A model generated the notes under the pieces. It saw only the letters and a list, made by a program, of their open reading frames with translations, ran no database searches and was not told the origin of the DNA. Of a stretch of DNA of 64,000 nucleotides, positions 35,879 to 45,006 are shown one piece after another. How positions within the stretch are numbered: position 1 is the first letter of the stretch; each line of letters begins with the position of its first letter. A program made the translations under genes and the position numbers. The DNA comes from Halomonas sp. 7T (GTDB lineage Bacteria; Pseudomonadota; Gammaproteobacteria; Pseudomonadales; Halomonadaceae): the NCBI RefSeq assembly GCF_025643255.1, contig NZ_CP087112.1, positions 2,170,001 through 2,234,000 on the forward strand, given 5' to 3'.

Positions 35879-36727
35879 TTATTCGTATATATGGAAGCCT
35901 CGACCACTTTTACGACCCAAGTAACCGGCATCAACCATGCGCTTTAACAACGGGCATGGACGATATTTAGGGTCGCCAAAGCCTTCTTGAAGCACGTCCA
36001 TAATCGCTAGGCAGACATCTAATCCAATAAGATCCGCCAGCGCCAGCGGCCCCATGGGGTGGGCGGCGCCTAGCTTCATCGCTTCATCAATCGCTTCAGG
36101 AGTGGCGGTTCCTTCTTGAACGATAAATGCCGCTTCGTTGATCATCGGCACCAGCAAGCGGTTAACCGCAAACCCCGGCGCGTCGCCAATCGGCACGGCG
36201 GTTTTACCCAACGCTTTGGTAAGCGCCTCGATGCGTGCCACGGTGGCATCAGAGGTCTGCTCGGCACGAATCACCTCTACCAGTTTGAGCACCGGCACCG
36301 GGTTAAAAAAGTGCATGCCCACCACCCGCTCCGGGCGCTCACAAACGGCGGCCAGACGCGTCAGCGAAAGCGACGACGTATTAGAGGCTAAGATGGCATC
36401 GTGGCTTAAGTGGCTAAGATCACGAAACAGCTTTTCCTTGAGCGCAGGCTGCTCGGGTGCAGCTTCAATAATAATGCTGCAGTCACTAAGGGCTTCAAGC
36501 GCCGTGGTGGTGGAGAGCCGTGCAAGCGCATCACCCTTGTCGGCTTCGCTGATTTTTTCTTTTGCGACCAGCTTGCCAAGCCCTTTATCGATAGCGGCTT
36601 GGGCACGGGTTAGCTGCTCGTCGGCCACATCATAAAGACGCACCGTAAATCCACTGGCAACCACTACCTGAGCAATCCCCTGCCCCATAGTACCGGCGCC
36701 TACCACGCCAATGTGTTGGTCATTCAT
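35879..36727 (-). CDS. 3-hydroxybutyryl-CoA dehydrogenase (Hbd/PaaH family)
   Basis: 282 residues from ATG 36727 (AAAGGAACAG upstream), the usual length of single-domain enzymes. The NAD Rossmann motif is GVVGAGTMGQGIAQV. The catalytic region MHFFNPVPVLKLVEVI and the substrate-binding DAPGFAVNRLLVPMINEA are conserved. It oxidises 3-hydroxyacyl-CoA with NAD. It overlaps no neighbour: 16 bases after the ligase stop. Confidence 0.93.
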   Translation of the reverse strand: MNDQHIGVVGAGTMGQGIAQVVVASGFTVRLYDVADEQLTRAQAAIDKGLGKLVAKEKISEADKGDALARLSTTTALEALSDCSIIIEAAPEQPALKEKLFRDLSHLSHDAILASNTSSLSLTRLAAVCERPERVVGMHFFNPVPVLKLVEVIRAEQTSDATVARIEALTKALGKTAVPIGDAPGFAVNRLLVPMINEAAFIVQEGTATPEAIDEAMKLGAAHPMGPLALADLIGLDVCLAIMDVLQEGFGDPKYRPCPLLKRMVDAGYLGRKSGRGFHIYE

Positions 36728-36743
36728 GGCTCTGTTCCTTTGA

Positions 36744-38375
36744 TTAATGCTGTTTGGCTTCTTCACGCAGAACAAATTTCTGAATCTTGCCGGTAGAGGT
36801 CTTGGGTAACTCGCTAAAGATGATCGTCTTCGGCACTTTGTAGCCCGCCAAGTGCTCGCGACAGTGGGCGATAATATCGGCCTCGGTCACTTCTCCATAG
36901 CCAATTTTCAGCTTCACGAACGCGCAGGGTGTCTCGCCCCATTTTTCGTCGGGCTTGGCGACCACAGCGGCTTCTTCTACGGCGGGGTGGCTGTAGATGG
37001 CATCTTCCACTTCGATGGTAGAGATGTTTTCGCCCCCAGAGATAATAATATCTTTAGAACGGTCTTTGATCTCGATGTAACCATCGGCGTGCCAAACTGC
37101 TAAATCCCCCGTGTGGTACCAGCCACCTTCCAATGCGTTAGCGGTCGCATCCGGATTTTTCAGATAGCCCTTCATCACGTTATTGCCGCGCATTAAAATT
37201 TCGCCGATGGTCTGCCCATCTTTGGCGACCGGCTCTAGGGTCACAGGGTCAGCAACGCAGAGTGCTTCCAGCATGTGGTAACGCACGCCTTGGCGGGCCT
37301 TAATTTTAGCGCGCTCCTCTAACGGGAGTTCATTCCACTCCTCACGCCAGGCACATACCGTCACAGGACCGTAAACTTCGGTCAGGCCATAAACGTGAGT
37401 TACTTCAATGCCGAGCTTCTCAACCCCAGCAATCACCGAAGCAGGGGGCGCAGCGCCTGCCGTGGTGACCTTCACGGGATGATCAAATTCGCGCTTCTGG
37501 TCAGCGGCGAGGTTCACTAAGCCATTGAGGATAATGGGGGCGCCGCTAAAGTGAGTGACCTTTTCATCCACAATCAGATCGTTGATTCGCTTCGGGTCTA
37601 CTTTGCGCAAACACACGCTAACCCCAGCGTTGGCCGCAATCGTCCAGGGGAAACACCAGCCGTTGCAGTGGAACATTGGCAGCGTCCAGAGGTAAACCGG
37701 GTGGTGGGGCATAGCCCACTCTAAAATATTGCTAACGGCGTTTAAGTAGGCGCCACGGTGGTGATAGACCACCCCTTTCGGCTTTCCGGTGGTGCCAGAG
37801 GTGTAGTTAAGCGAAATCGCCTGCCACTCATCGCTTGGCAGCTGGTAGGCATACTCAGGATCGCCTTCGGCGAGTAGCGATTCATACTCTATTTCACCGA
37901 TACCTTGGGTTTCGCCGAGAAACTCCACATCAGCGACATCGATAATTAGCGGTTTTTCATCTAGCAGGGCGACGGCATCTTTAATCACCCCCGCAAATTC
38001 AGGGTCTACCAGAATGGCTTTTGCTTCGCCGTGGCTCAGCATATAGCTGATGGCTTCAGCATCGAGACGAATGTTAAGGGTATTCAGCACGCAGCCCGCA
38101 AGCGGAACCCCAAAGTGTGCTTCAAACATCGCGGGAATATTAGGCAGCATGGCCGCAACCGTTTGGCCGGGCTGAATGCCACGCTTTTCAAGGGCGGAGG
38201 CAAGCTGGCGGCAGCGGGTCCAGGTTTCTGACCAAGTACGTCGGGTGCTACCGTGAACCACTGCCGGAAAATCGGGATAAACAGAGGCTGAACGTTCAAT
38301 AAACGTCAGCGGGGAAAGCGCGACATGGTTGGCGGCCGTGGGTGATAAGCCTTGATCGAAAATGGAAGCGTTCAT
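36744..38375 (-). CDS. Acyl-CoA ligase (AMP-forming)
   Basis: 543 residues. The AMP-binding motif is YTSGTTGKPKGV, followed by the A5 stretch VYGLTEVYG and the hinge DRSKDIIISGGENIS; the C-terminal Lys motif TSTGKIQKF closes the active site. This subgroup includes medium-chain ligases and the DmdB-type methylmercaptopropionate ligases of marine bacteria. It would activate a short or medium acid for the neighbouring oxidation enzymes. The start ATG 38375 has AAGGTG. Confidence 0.92.
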   Translation of the reverse strand: MNASIFDQGLSPTAANHVALSPLTFIERSASVYPDFPAVVHGSTRRTWSETWTRCRQLASALEKRGIQPGQTVAAMLPNIPAMFEAHFGVPLAGCVLNTLNIRLDAEAISYMLSHGEAKAILVDPEFAGVIKDAVALLDEKPLIIDVADVEFLGETQGIGEIEYESLLAEGDPEYAYQLPSDEWQAISLNYTSGTTGKPKGVVYHHRGAYLNAVSNILEWAMPHHPVYLWTLPMFHCNGWCFPWTIAANAGVSVCLRKVDPKRINDLIVDEKVTHFSGAPIILNGLVNLAADQKREFDHPVKVTTAGAAPPASVIAGVEKLGIEVTHVYGLTEVYGPVTVCAWREEWNELPLEERAKIKARQGVRYHMLEALCVADPVTLEPVAKDGQTIGEILMRGNNVMKGYLKNPDATANALEGGWYHTGDLAVWHADGYIEIKDRSKDIIISGGENISTIEVEDAIYSHPAVEEAAVVAKPDEKWGETPCAFVKLKIGYGEVTEADIIAHCREHLAGYKVPKTIIFSELPKTSTGKIQKFVLREEAKQH

Positions 38376-38426
38376 AAATCACCTTAGTGTATAAATAGTT
38401 AACGATATAATGCGTTTTTTTATAAT

Positions 38427-39800
38427 TTAGCGCTGTTCTTGCTCGTCCGTTTCTTTCTCAGGCCCAGGCTCACGCCCAAACAGGTTTTGCTTTTGTACGA
38501 GCATATACAGCACAACGCCAGCAGCTAATCCCCAGCCTGCACCATAAACCGCCAGCACAACCGCCATGGTGCCCGCCACTCCGCGCTCTGCGGTGGTTTT
38601 GGTCTGTTCGATGCCCACCATTAGGCAAATATAGCCCGTAAGCAGCAGGGTAAGCGAAAGGGCGATAGGCAGTACCGGCTGAAACATACTGACCAGCGGC
38701 AGGGTGAAGAGCGCCATAAAACCGGTAATCCAGAAAGTGCCACCGCCGCTATAAATAGACTCCATGGCATTGCGGCCATTTTTGTAACGCTCGGCCATGG
38801 TAGCGGTCACCGCCGTCCAAATGGGACCTGCTAACCCTGGGTAGGGTGCAAAGAAGGCGTGCAGGCCATTACGAATGGCCGTGACATGGTGGATACGGTC
38901 GGTGCTGTAATCGATTTTTTCATCGCTGCGAATATGGTCGACGCGGGACATCAGCGTGCGCCCGACCACGATGTCACCAAACGCGATGACGTAGGCAATA
39001 ACGGCGGTAGGCACGGCCAGCATGAACACGTCAATACTGGGAAACCCCACGACGAACGGCAGGTAGCTCCACATTTCGGTGAAATTTGGTTGGGTAATCC
39101 CCCACTCGATGGTCGGGCGCGGATACTCCCCAATTGCCCAGGCAATTAAAATAGCGGCGATCATTCCCGGCACCATGCCGTAGTTGGCAATTTTGCGCAT
39201 GATCGCGTGATCTTGTACCCAGCGCTTAAAGGCCACAGAAAACAGCATAAAGATCGCGATTAACATACCGGCAATTAGCGAAACGGGGGTTTCAGCCAAG
39301 CGGCCGCCCTGCTGTATTTCCCCCGTAATAGCGGCAATACCCGCGCCGATGATGATCCCCGCCTGCAGAGAGTTAGGCACCAAGTGCACCAGCTTACGTC
39401 CTAGCCCCGTTACCCCCAGTATGAAAAAAATTAAGAAAACCAGAAACTGCAGCGCGAACAGCGCCTGGATCGCCTCAGGGCCGGGTTCAAAATCCCCTAA
39501 AAAAACCAGTACCACCGGCACCGCTGGGGTAATCCATCCCGGTACCATGGGCACTCCCAATAGGGCGGGGAGCATAAAGCCAACGCCACATACCACCACA
39601 AAGGCGAGTGCTACATCGTAGGGAAGGCCCAGGTACTGCTCTAGAAGGGGAATCATGGCTAGGCTGACCACAAACATAATCAGCCCCTGAATCATCTCCG
39701 CCATTTCCCAGCGGTAATGAATAAACGGCAGGCGCACTTTAAAGGGGCCTGCAGGCCAGTAGGGCTGCTCTTCGCCGTGCTGGCGGTGCTTTAACTGCAT
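38427..39800 (-). CDS. NCS2/SulP-like permease of unknown substrate
   Basis: 457 residues with about 12 hydrophobic segments. The element VPNSLQAGIIIGAGIAAITG resembles the core signature of xanthine/uracil-type and benzoate-type transporters. The first 30 residues are polar. It sits within the acyl-CoA gene set between the ligase and the acyl-CoA dehydrogenase, suggesting a role in uptake of the acid that the ligase activates. That link is inference from position. AGGAGC precedes ATG 39800. Confidence 0.65.
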   Translation of the reverse strand: MQLKHRQHGEEQPYWPAGPFKVRLPFIHYRWEMAEMIQGLIMFVVSLAMIPLLEQYLGLPYDVALAFVVVCGVGFMLPALLGVPMVPGWITPAVPVVLVFLGDFEPGPEAIQALFALQFLVFLIFFILGVTGLGRKLVHLVPNSLQAGIIIGAGIAAITGEIQQGGRLAETPVSLIAGMLIAIFMLFSVAFKRWVQDHAIMRKIANYGMVPGMIAAILIAWAIGEYPRPTIEWGITQPNFTEMWSYLPFVVGFPSIDVFMLAVPTAVIAYVIAFGDIVVGRTLMSRVDHIRSDEKIDYSTDRIHHVTAIRNGLHAFFAPYPGLAGPIWTAVTATMAERYKNGRNAMESIYSGGGTFWITGFMALFTLPLVSMFQPVLPIALSLTLLLTGYICLMVGIEQTKTTAERGVAGTMAVVLAVYGAGWGLAAGVVLYMLVQKQNLFGREPGPEKETDEQEQR

Positions 39801-39921
39801 GAAATGCTCCTTAGTTTTTAATCATTGTTCACTGTTGATTTGCAGGAGCGTGCGGTTTACTGGCACAGCTACCCCCGCAGGCGCGTTTTAAAACGCCCGT
39901 TTTATTATTAATTAACGTAAG

Positions 39922-39945
39922 CCGCCGACCTTTAAGGGTCGGCGG
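39922..39945 (-). terminator. Strong hairpin between permease and acyl-CoA dehydrogenase
   Basis: CCGCCGACC and GGTCGGCGG form a 9-bp perfect stem with a 6-base loop. It follows the acyl-CoA dehydrogenase stop on the minus strand but lacks a clear T run, so it may attenuate rather than stop transcription into the permease. Confidence 0.5.
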
Positions 39946-39984
39946 ATAGGCAGTTAGATGGGGCAGTCGCGCTGCCCAGCAAGG

Positions 39985-41775
39985 CTACGCAGTCACGTCA
40001 AAATCACTCAGGCACTGCATGCCAGATTCAATGATGGCGCGTTGGGCGCGACCCACCGGCAGCCACTGTGTAATAGCAAAATTCGCGCTGCACAGTTTGG
40101 CGGTGTAGAACGGCTCATCACTACCATCGCTCATCGCTTTTGTCGCTTTCAGCGCTGCTTGCCCCATTTGCCAGGCACACAGCACGTGGCCAGCAAGGTT
40201 CAGGAAGGGAGTGGCATAGGCTTGTACGGCATCAGGGCCATTCTCTGGGTCGCTACCCTGTTCCAGCACGCTCACCATAGCGGCACGCAGGTCTTCAGCG
40301 CCGGTAGCAAGCGCGTTACCCAGCGCCGCAAGTGAAGGATCACCACGCAGTGCTTCAGCGGTTTGATTTACTTCGTTGATCAGCGCTGAAAGGGCGGCAC
40401 CGCTGTCGCGTTGCAGCTTACGTCCGGCTAAATCCAGCGCCTGAATACCGTTAGTGCCTTCGTAAATAGGTGCAATTCGCGCATCGCGCAGAAGCTGAGC
40501 AGCGCCGGTTTCTTCCACATAGCCCATGCCGCCGTGCACCTGTACACCCATCGAGGCGATATCCACGGCTTGGTCGGTCGAAAAACTTTTTACGATAGGG
40601 ATTAGTACATCGGCACACGCCTGAGCGGATTGGCGCTCGGCTTCGCTTTCACTATGGCGAGCAAGGTCAAGTTGGCCCGCGCAGTAAAGCGCCAATGCGC
40701 GTAGGGCATCGGTGCGAGCGCGCATAGAGAGCAGCATCCGGCGCACATCTAAGTGGTCGCTAATGGCACACTCATTGCCACCGCGAGCCTTGGGCGAGCG
40801 CCCCTGGGTGCGGTCTTGGGCATAGGCAAAGGCGTGCTGGCAGGCCCGTTCGGCCACGCCAATACCTTGAATCCCCACCTTATGGCGCGCTTCGTTCATC
40901 ATCGTGAACATATGATTAAGCCCGCGCCCCTCTTCGCCCACCAAATAGCCGATGGCACCGCCCTTTTCGCCGAAGCTGAGGGTGCAGGTAGGCGAGCCAT
41001 GAATGCCCAGCTTGTGCTCGATGGAGGCGCAAGTAACATCATTTTGCTCACCCAAGGAGCCATCTTCATTCACTAGGAATTTAGGCACTAAGAAGAGAGA
41101 GATGCCTTTATTGCCTTCCGGCGCGTCGGGCTTACGGGCTAATACCAGATGGATAATATTGTCAGCGGCGTCGTGCTCACCCCAGGTGATATAGATTTTC
41201 TGACCGCTGATACGGTAATGCTCGCCTTCAGGAACCGCTTTGGTGCGGACTTTGGAAAGGTCTGACCCCGCTTGGGGTTCGGTGAGGTTCATGGTACCCG
41301 TCCAGGTACCTTCCACTAACTTAGGGAGATAGGTGGTTTTCAGCGCATCGTTGCCATGGTGGGCTAACGCCTCGATAGCCCCTGCGGTGAGCATTGGACA
41401 AAGCCCCAGCGCCATATTGGCTCCGTGAAGCATTTCCTGCACGGCGCTCGCCACTACTTCAGGCAGGTTTTGACCACCTAACGCTTCAGAAACACCAATG
41501 CCGTTCCAACCGCCCTCAACGTAGGCTTGGTAGGCCGAAGCGAATCCTTCTGGCGTTGTGACACTGCCATCGACATGACGTTTAGCGCCCTGCTGGTCGC
41601 CAACGCTATTGAGCGGCCCCCACACGTCGCCTGCCAGTTTTGCCGCCTCTTCCAGCACAGCTTCCACAAGGTCCGGAGAAGCTTCTTCAAAGCCCGGCAG
41701 CGTTAGTGAACGGTGCGCCAACATCTCTTCCAGTACGAAGCGTAGATCGCGTACCGGCGCGGCATAATAATTCAT
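39985..41775 (-). CDS. Acyl-CoA dehydrogenase with long C-terminal domain (DmdC/AcdA-type)
   Basis: 596 residues, much longer than the 380 of classic dehydrogenases. It has the usual FAD-binding region (MNLTEPQAGSDLSKVRTKA, QKIYITWGEHD) and the catalytic Glu in APIYEGTNGIQALDL. The extra 130 or so C-terminal residues form the domain typical of the class annotated as 3-methylmercaptopropionyl-CoA dehydrogenase (DmdC). Whether the substrate is the DMSP-derived thioester or an ordinary acyl-CoA cannot be told. The ATG 41775 has GAGG upstream. Confidence 0.9.
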   Translation of the reverse strand: MNYYAAPVRDLRFVLEEMLAHRSLTLPGFEEASPDLVEAVLEEAAKLAGDVWGPLNSVGDQQGAKRHVDGSVTTPEGFASAYQAYVEGGWNGIGVSEALGGQNLPEVVASAVQEMLHGANMALGLCPMLTAGAIEALAHHGNDALKTTYLPKLVEGTWTGTMNLTEPQAGSDLSKVRTKAVPEGEHYRISGQKIYITWGEHDAADNIIHLVLARKPDAPEGNKGISLFLVPKFLVNEDGSLGEQNDVTCASIEHKLGIHGSPTCTLSFGEKGGAIGYLVGEEGRGLNHMFTMMNEARHKVGIQGIGVAERACQHAFAYAQDRTQGRSPKARGGNECAISDHLDVRRMLLSMRARTDALRALALYCAGQLDLARHSESEAERQSAQACADVLIPIVKSFSTDQAVDIASMGVQVHGGMGYVEETGAAQLLRDARIAPIYEGTNGIQALDLAGRKLQRDSGAALSALINEVNQTAEALRGDPSLAALGNALATGAEDLRAAMVSVLEQGSDPENGPDAVQAYATPFLNLAGHVLCAWQMGQAALKATKAMSDGSDEPFYTAKLCSANFAITQWLPVGRAQRAIIESGMQCLSDFDVTA

Positions 41776-41894
41776 GGCAAAACCTCAGGCAAAACGTGAT
41801 AATCGGCGATTAGCAAAAACACTACACAAGATAGTAGTTTCACTACTTTTATCACGCCATTAGCCCAAGGTCTCACCTTGGCAAATAATAATCG

Positions 41895-43271
41895 CTATTT
41901 ACTGACGCTACTCATCTGCTCCACGTCGTCATAGTAGGTAATATGCACTGCATCTTCGGCAGGGGGTCCTACGACGGGCTCGGCCACGTCGACCTCTGGG
42001 ACAACGTCAGACAGGTCTTCTAAATGCTCATGTTCAAGCGCGCCCTGCACAAGCTCTTCTGTCACCACCAGCTCGGCCCCTGCACTGGACATCGGCGTTG
42101 TGGCGGTAAACGGCGCCACCGGCACGGGGGCAGGACGAACGCTGCGCCGCCAGCTGAAAAACAGCACAAAAAACAGGCTAAGCGAACCAAAGGCCCAAAA
42201 CAGTCCGGCATCGCCCATGGCCGTCATCACCGGAGAGATCATCAGCGGGCTGATCGTGGCGCCGATGGAGTTGATCAACAAAAGTCCCTGGCTCATACGC
42301 ACTAGCGCCCCCGCTGGTGCACGGTCAGCCGCGTGGCTAACCGCTACCGGGTAAAGCGCAAACACCCCACCCCCCAGCAAAAACAGCAGCGCCGCCAACA
42401 GCGGCGTAGAAAGCGGTAGCCACAGCATGGCCGCTGAAATCACCACGCAAAACGCGCTAATACCGATCAGCACCATCTGGCGGTCGTGGCGATCCGACCA
42501 GCGGCCAATCGGGTACTGCAGGAGCATAGCGCCCAAGATCACCACGGCCATCATTTGGCCGACTTGATGAACACTCATGCCGTTGCGCTGCAGGTAAAGC
42601 GGCAACAGCGTATACGCCGCCGCAACGACCATCCCCGAGCCCAAGCTTCCCATCACGCCGGTGGGGGTCATGGTAATCAGCCGGAGCGGTGGCAACGGTT
42701 CGGCATGCTCTATAATCGGCGAAACGCGCGGAATCATCGCCATCGGCAGTACTGATAATGAGGCTAATAAGCCAATCACCATAAACGGAGCCGTATCGCC
42801 CATGGCGCTCGTCACCCCCAGCAACAGCTGGCCTAATACGCCCGCGGCGTAAAGCGAGATCATATACATTGCCAGCAGGCGGCCACGCACTTTTTGTTCG
42901 CCCGAGGTAAGCAGCCAGCTTTCAATGACTAAGTACACGCCCACCGTCGCCCAACCGCCTATCAAACGCAGAACAAACCAGGCCCAGGGATCAAAAAACA
43001 GCCCTTGTAACAGTACGGTGACCGCTACTAGCGATGCAAAACTGCCGTAAGCGCGAATATGGCCAATGCGCAGCAGCAGACGGTCATTAAACATCGCCCC
43101 CAGCGCCAAGCCGATGAAGTAAGCAGAAGAGACAACCCCGATGACCGTGGCAGATTCACCCGCAGCGTCCAACCGCACGGTAATTAAGGTGGCAAGAAAA
43201 CCGTTGCCAATCCCAAGAATAAAAAGCCCTAATAGGGGCGCCAGCGCCATGGCCAGCAGTTGCCGCGACAT
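41895..43271 (-). CDS. MFS transporter
   Basis: 458 residues from ATG 43271 (AAGGTGAGG upstream). Twelve hydrophobic segments, with the MFS motif A region FNDRLLLRIGHIR and an equivalent GRWSDRHDRQ in the second half. Pattern resembles the YcaD/drug-export group. The last 75 residues are a hydrophilic, acidic tail (VVTEELVQGALEHEHLEDLS), longer than usual. No substrate can be assigned. Confidence 0.85.
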   Translation of the reverse strand: MSRQLLAMALAPLLGLFILGIGNGFLATLITVRLDAAGESATVIGVVSSAYFIGLALGAMFNDRLLLRIGHIRAYGSFASLVAVTVLLQGLFFDPWAWFVLRLIGGWATVGVYLVIESWLLTSGEQKVRGRLLAMYMISLYAAGVLGQLLLGVTSAMGDTAPFMVIGLLASLSVLPMAMIPRVSPIIEHAEPLPPLRLITMTPTGVMGSLGSGMVVAAAYTLLPLYLQRNGMSVHQVGQMMAVVILGAMLLQYPIGRWSDRHDRQMVLIGISAFCVVISAAMLWLPLSTPLLAALLFLLGGGVFALYPVAVSHAADRAPAGALVRMSQGLLLINSIGATISPLMISPVMTAMGDAGLFWAFGSLSLFFVLFFSWRRSVRPAPVPVAPFTATTPMSSAGAELVVTEELVQGALEHEHLEDLSDVVPEVDVAEPVVGPPAEDAVHITYYDDVEQMSSVSK

Positions 43272-43407
43272 GCGTACCTCACCTTGCCAGATAGTTAATG
43301 TGTCACCGCTTACACGCCTATCACACCTGGCAGGCAAGAAAACGGGCGCGCAATTATTGCTTGCATTGTCACAAAGTCAACGCTTTTTCATACTCAAATT
43401 AAGCATC

Positions 43408-44046
43408 TTAGTGTTTTGTGAGAATTACCGTGTCATTACCAGGAAATTCCACTGCCAAACCCTGCTCGCTGGCCCACCAGCGAAAGGTGGCATCACTAAA
43501 AAAGCTCACATGGGTAGGGTCGTTAATATAGTGCCAGCGACCAAACGCCTCCTGGCTAGTCACACGCTTGGTCATCAGCCCAAGATAGCCGCCCGGCTTC
43601 AACTTTGCGACCAGCTGCGAAAGTACCTCGCCAGGCGCGGCAAGATGCTCCACGACTTCGGTGGCGGTAATAAAGTCATAGGTGCGATGTAACACTTCCT
43701 CGTCGGGAGCGTAGTAAATATCGTAAATCGCCATGGCATGCCCGGTCTCTTCAAACATCAAAGACAGCGTCGGGCCAGGGCCTGAGCCAAAATCCAACCC
43801 CGACGCCCCGGCGCTAAGCTTGGCACGCATTGGATCAAATAAACGCCCTAAGAAGCGTCGATATCCCGTATCATGCGGCGAATTCTGATGCTGATCGTAC
43901 TCGGCTTTCTCTTCCGCTGGGCTCACATGCTGCTCAAAGGGCACAAACACTAGCGCACACGTGGCACACTGATAGTAGTCACGACGGTGGTCCTGGTGAT
44001 AAAGCGCTGGTTCAGGTGAAGTGCATAGCGGGCAACGTCGCATCAT
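43408..44046 (-). CDS. Class I SAM-dependent methyltransferase with N-terminal Cys motif
   Basis: 212 residues. The N terminus has a four-Cys knuckle (RRCPLC then YQCATC), the type often found in methyltransferases that bind zinc. The SAM motif is LDFGSGPGPTL, and the acidic strand follows (AIYDIYY). The substrate is unknown. Its start is divergent from the VOC gene, and two adjacent ATG codons are available. Confidence 0.85.
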   Translation of the reverse strand: MMRRCPLCTSPEPALYHQDHRRDYYQCATCALVFVPFEQHVSPAEEKAEYDQHQNSPHDTGYRRFLGRLFDPMRAKLSAGASGLDFGSGPGPTLSLMFEETGHAMAIYDIYYAPDEEVLHRTYDFITATEVVEHLAAPGEVLSQLVAKLKPGGYLGLMTKRVTSQEAFGRWHYINDPTHVSFFSDATFRWWASEQGLAVEFPGNDTVILTKH

Positions 44047-44085
44047 CGTATTCTCTTGTTTTACGTTTGGATTAAGGAAAGTGGC

Positions 44086-44490
44086 ATGCTCACAGGTTTA
44101 GATCATCTGGTGGTGACGGTGACCGATATAGGTCGCGCAGTCGATTTTTACTCCCGTGTACTGGGGCTAGATGTCCGTTACCGGGATGCCCAGCGGGTAG
44201 ATTTAATGCTCGGCGATACCGCCCTGCGGCTACACCAAACGGACACGGATATCGCCCCTGTATCCGCTACCCCTACGCCAGGGAGTCTCGACTTATGCTT
44301 ACGCTGTCAGCTACCGCTTGATGAGTTTAAAGACCACTTGGACGCGCTAGCGGTCGATGTGGAGCTAGGCCCGGTGGCACGTCAAGGCGCCAATGGCCCC
44401 ATTGAGTCCATTTACCTGCGCGACCCGGATGGCAACCTGCTGGAAATTTGTCGCCCTTCATCCCGCGACCAGCAAGCTAATGCCTATTAA
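44086..44490 (+). CDS. VOC (glyoxalase/bleomycin resistance) family protein
   Basis: 134 residues from ATG 44086 (AAGGAAAGTGG upstream). Two beta-alpha-beta-beta-beta repeats are visible, with metal ligands likely His8 (LDHLVVTVTD), a second His in RLHQTD and the C-terminal Glu in DGNLLEICRP. It resembles the fosfomycin/glyoxalase-type proteins, but the substrate is not known. The first TTG codon at 44056 is not needed. Confidence 0.88.
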   Translation: MLTGLDHLVVTVTDIGRAVDFYSRVLGLDVRYRDAQRVDLMLGDTALRLHQTDTDIAPVSATPTPGSLDLCLRCQLPLDEFKDHLDALAVDVELGPVARQGANGPIESIYLRDPDGNLLEICRPSSRDQQANAY

Positions 44491-44586
44491 TGCGGTTCCC
44501 GACTGACCGCGCTATCATAGTGGGCTCAAACAGCGCGCTCAGGCGTTTGTTGATAGCCGATAATGAAGAGTAGATAAGGAACCGTC

Positions 44587-45003
44587 ATGCGCGATAACGC
44601 CAATGAGGCGCCAATTGAAGGTGAAGTCATAAATAACGACCCACATTCAGAGCAGCCAGAGAAAGCGCCATCATCGCCGCCCGACACTACCATGGCCATG
44701 GTGATTTACGCGCTCTACTTAGCCAGCTTTGTGGTGGGCTTTACATCGATTATCGGCGTGATTATTGCCTATGTATATAAAGGCAAAGGGCCCGTTTGGC
44801 TGGACGAACATTACCGTTACCAGGTGCGCACTTTTTGGATCGGCTTACTCTACGCCAGCATAGCCACACTTCTTACCCTTGTATTGGTGGGCTTTCCACT
44901 GCTGTTAGCATTAGCGGTCTGGTTTATTGTGCGCTGCGTTAAAGGCTTTAAAGGTCTTCAGGAGAAGCGTGCGCCGTCTAACGTGGACAGCTGGCTGATT
45001 TAA
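44587..45003 (+). CDS. DUF4870-like small membrane protein (paralogue A)
   Basis: 138 residues. The first 35 are hydrophilic and acidic; then three helices appear (VIYALYLASFVVGFTSIIGV and later). It shares IYALYLA, AYVYK/R, HYRYxxRTFWxG and VVRCxxG with the gene at 45955, so they are paralogues. The role is unknown; DUF4870 proteins are small inner-membrane proteins, some linked to envelope homeostasis. It ends 3 bases before lpxL. Confidence 0.75.
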   Translation: MRDNANEAPIEGEVINNDPHSEQPEKAPSSPPDTTMAMVIYALYLASFVVGFTSIIGVIIAYVYKGKGPVWLDEHYRYQVRTFWIGLLYASIATLLTLVLVGFPLLLALAVWFIVRCVKGFKGLQEKRAPSNVDSWLI

Positions 45004-45006
45004 GGT

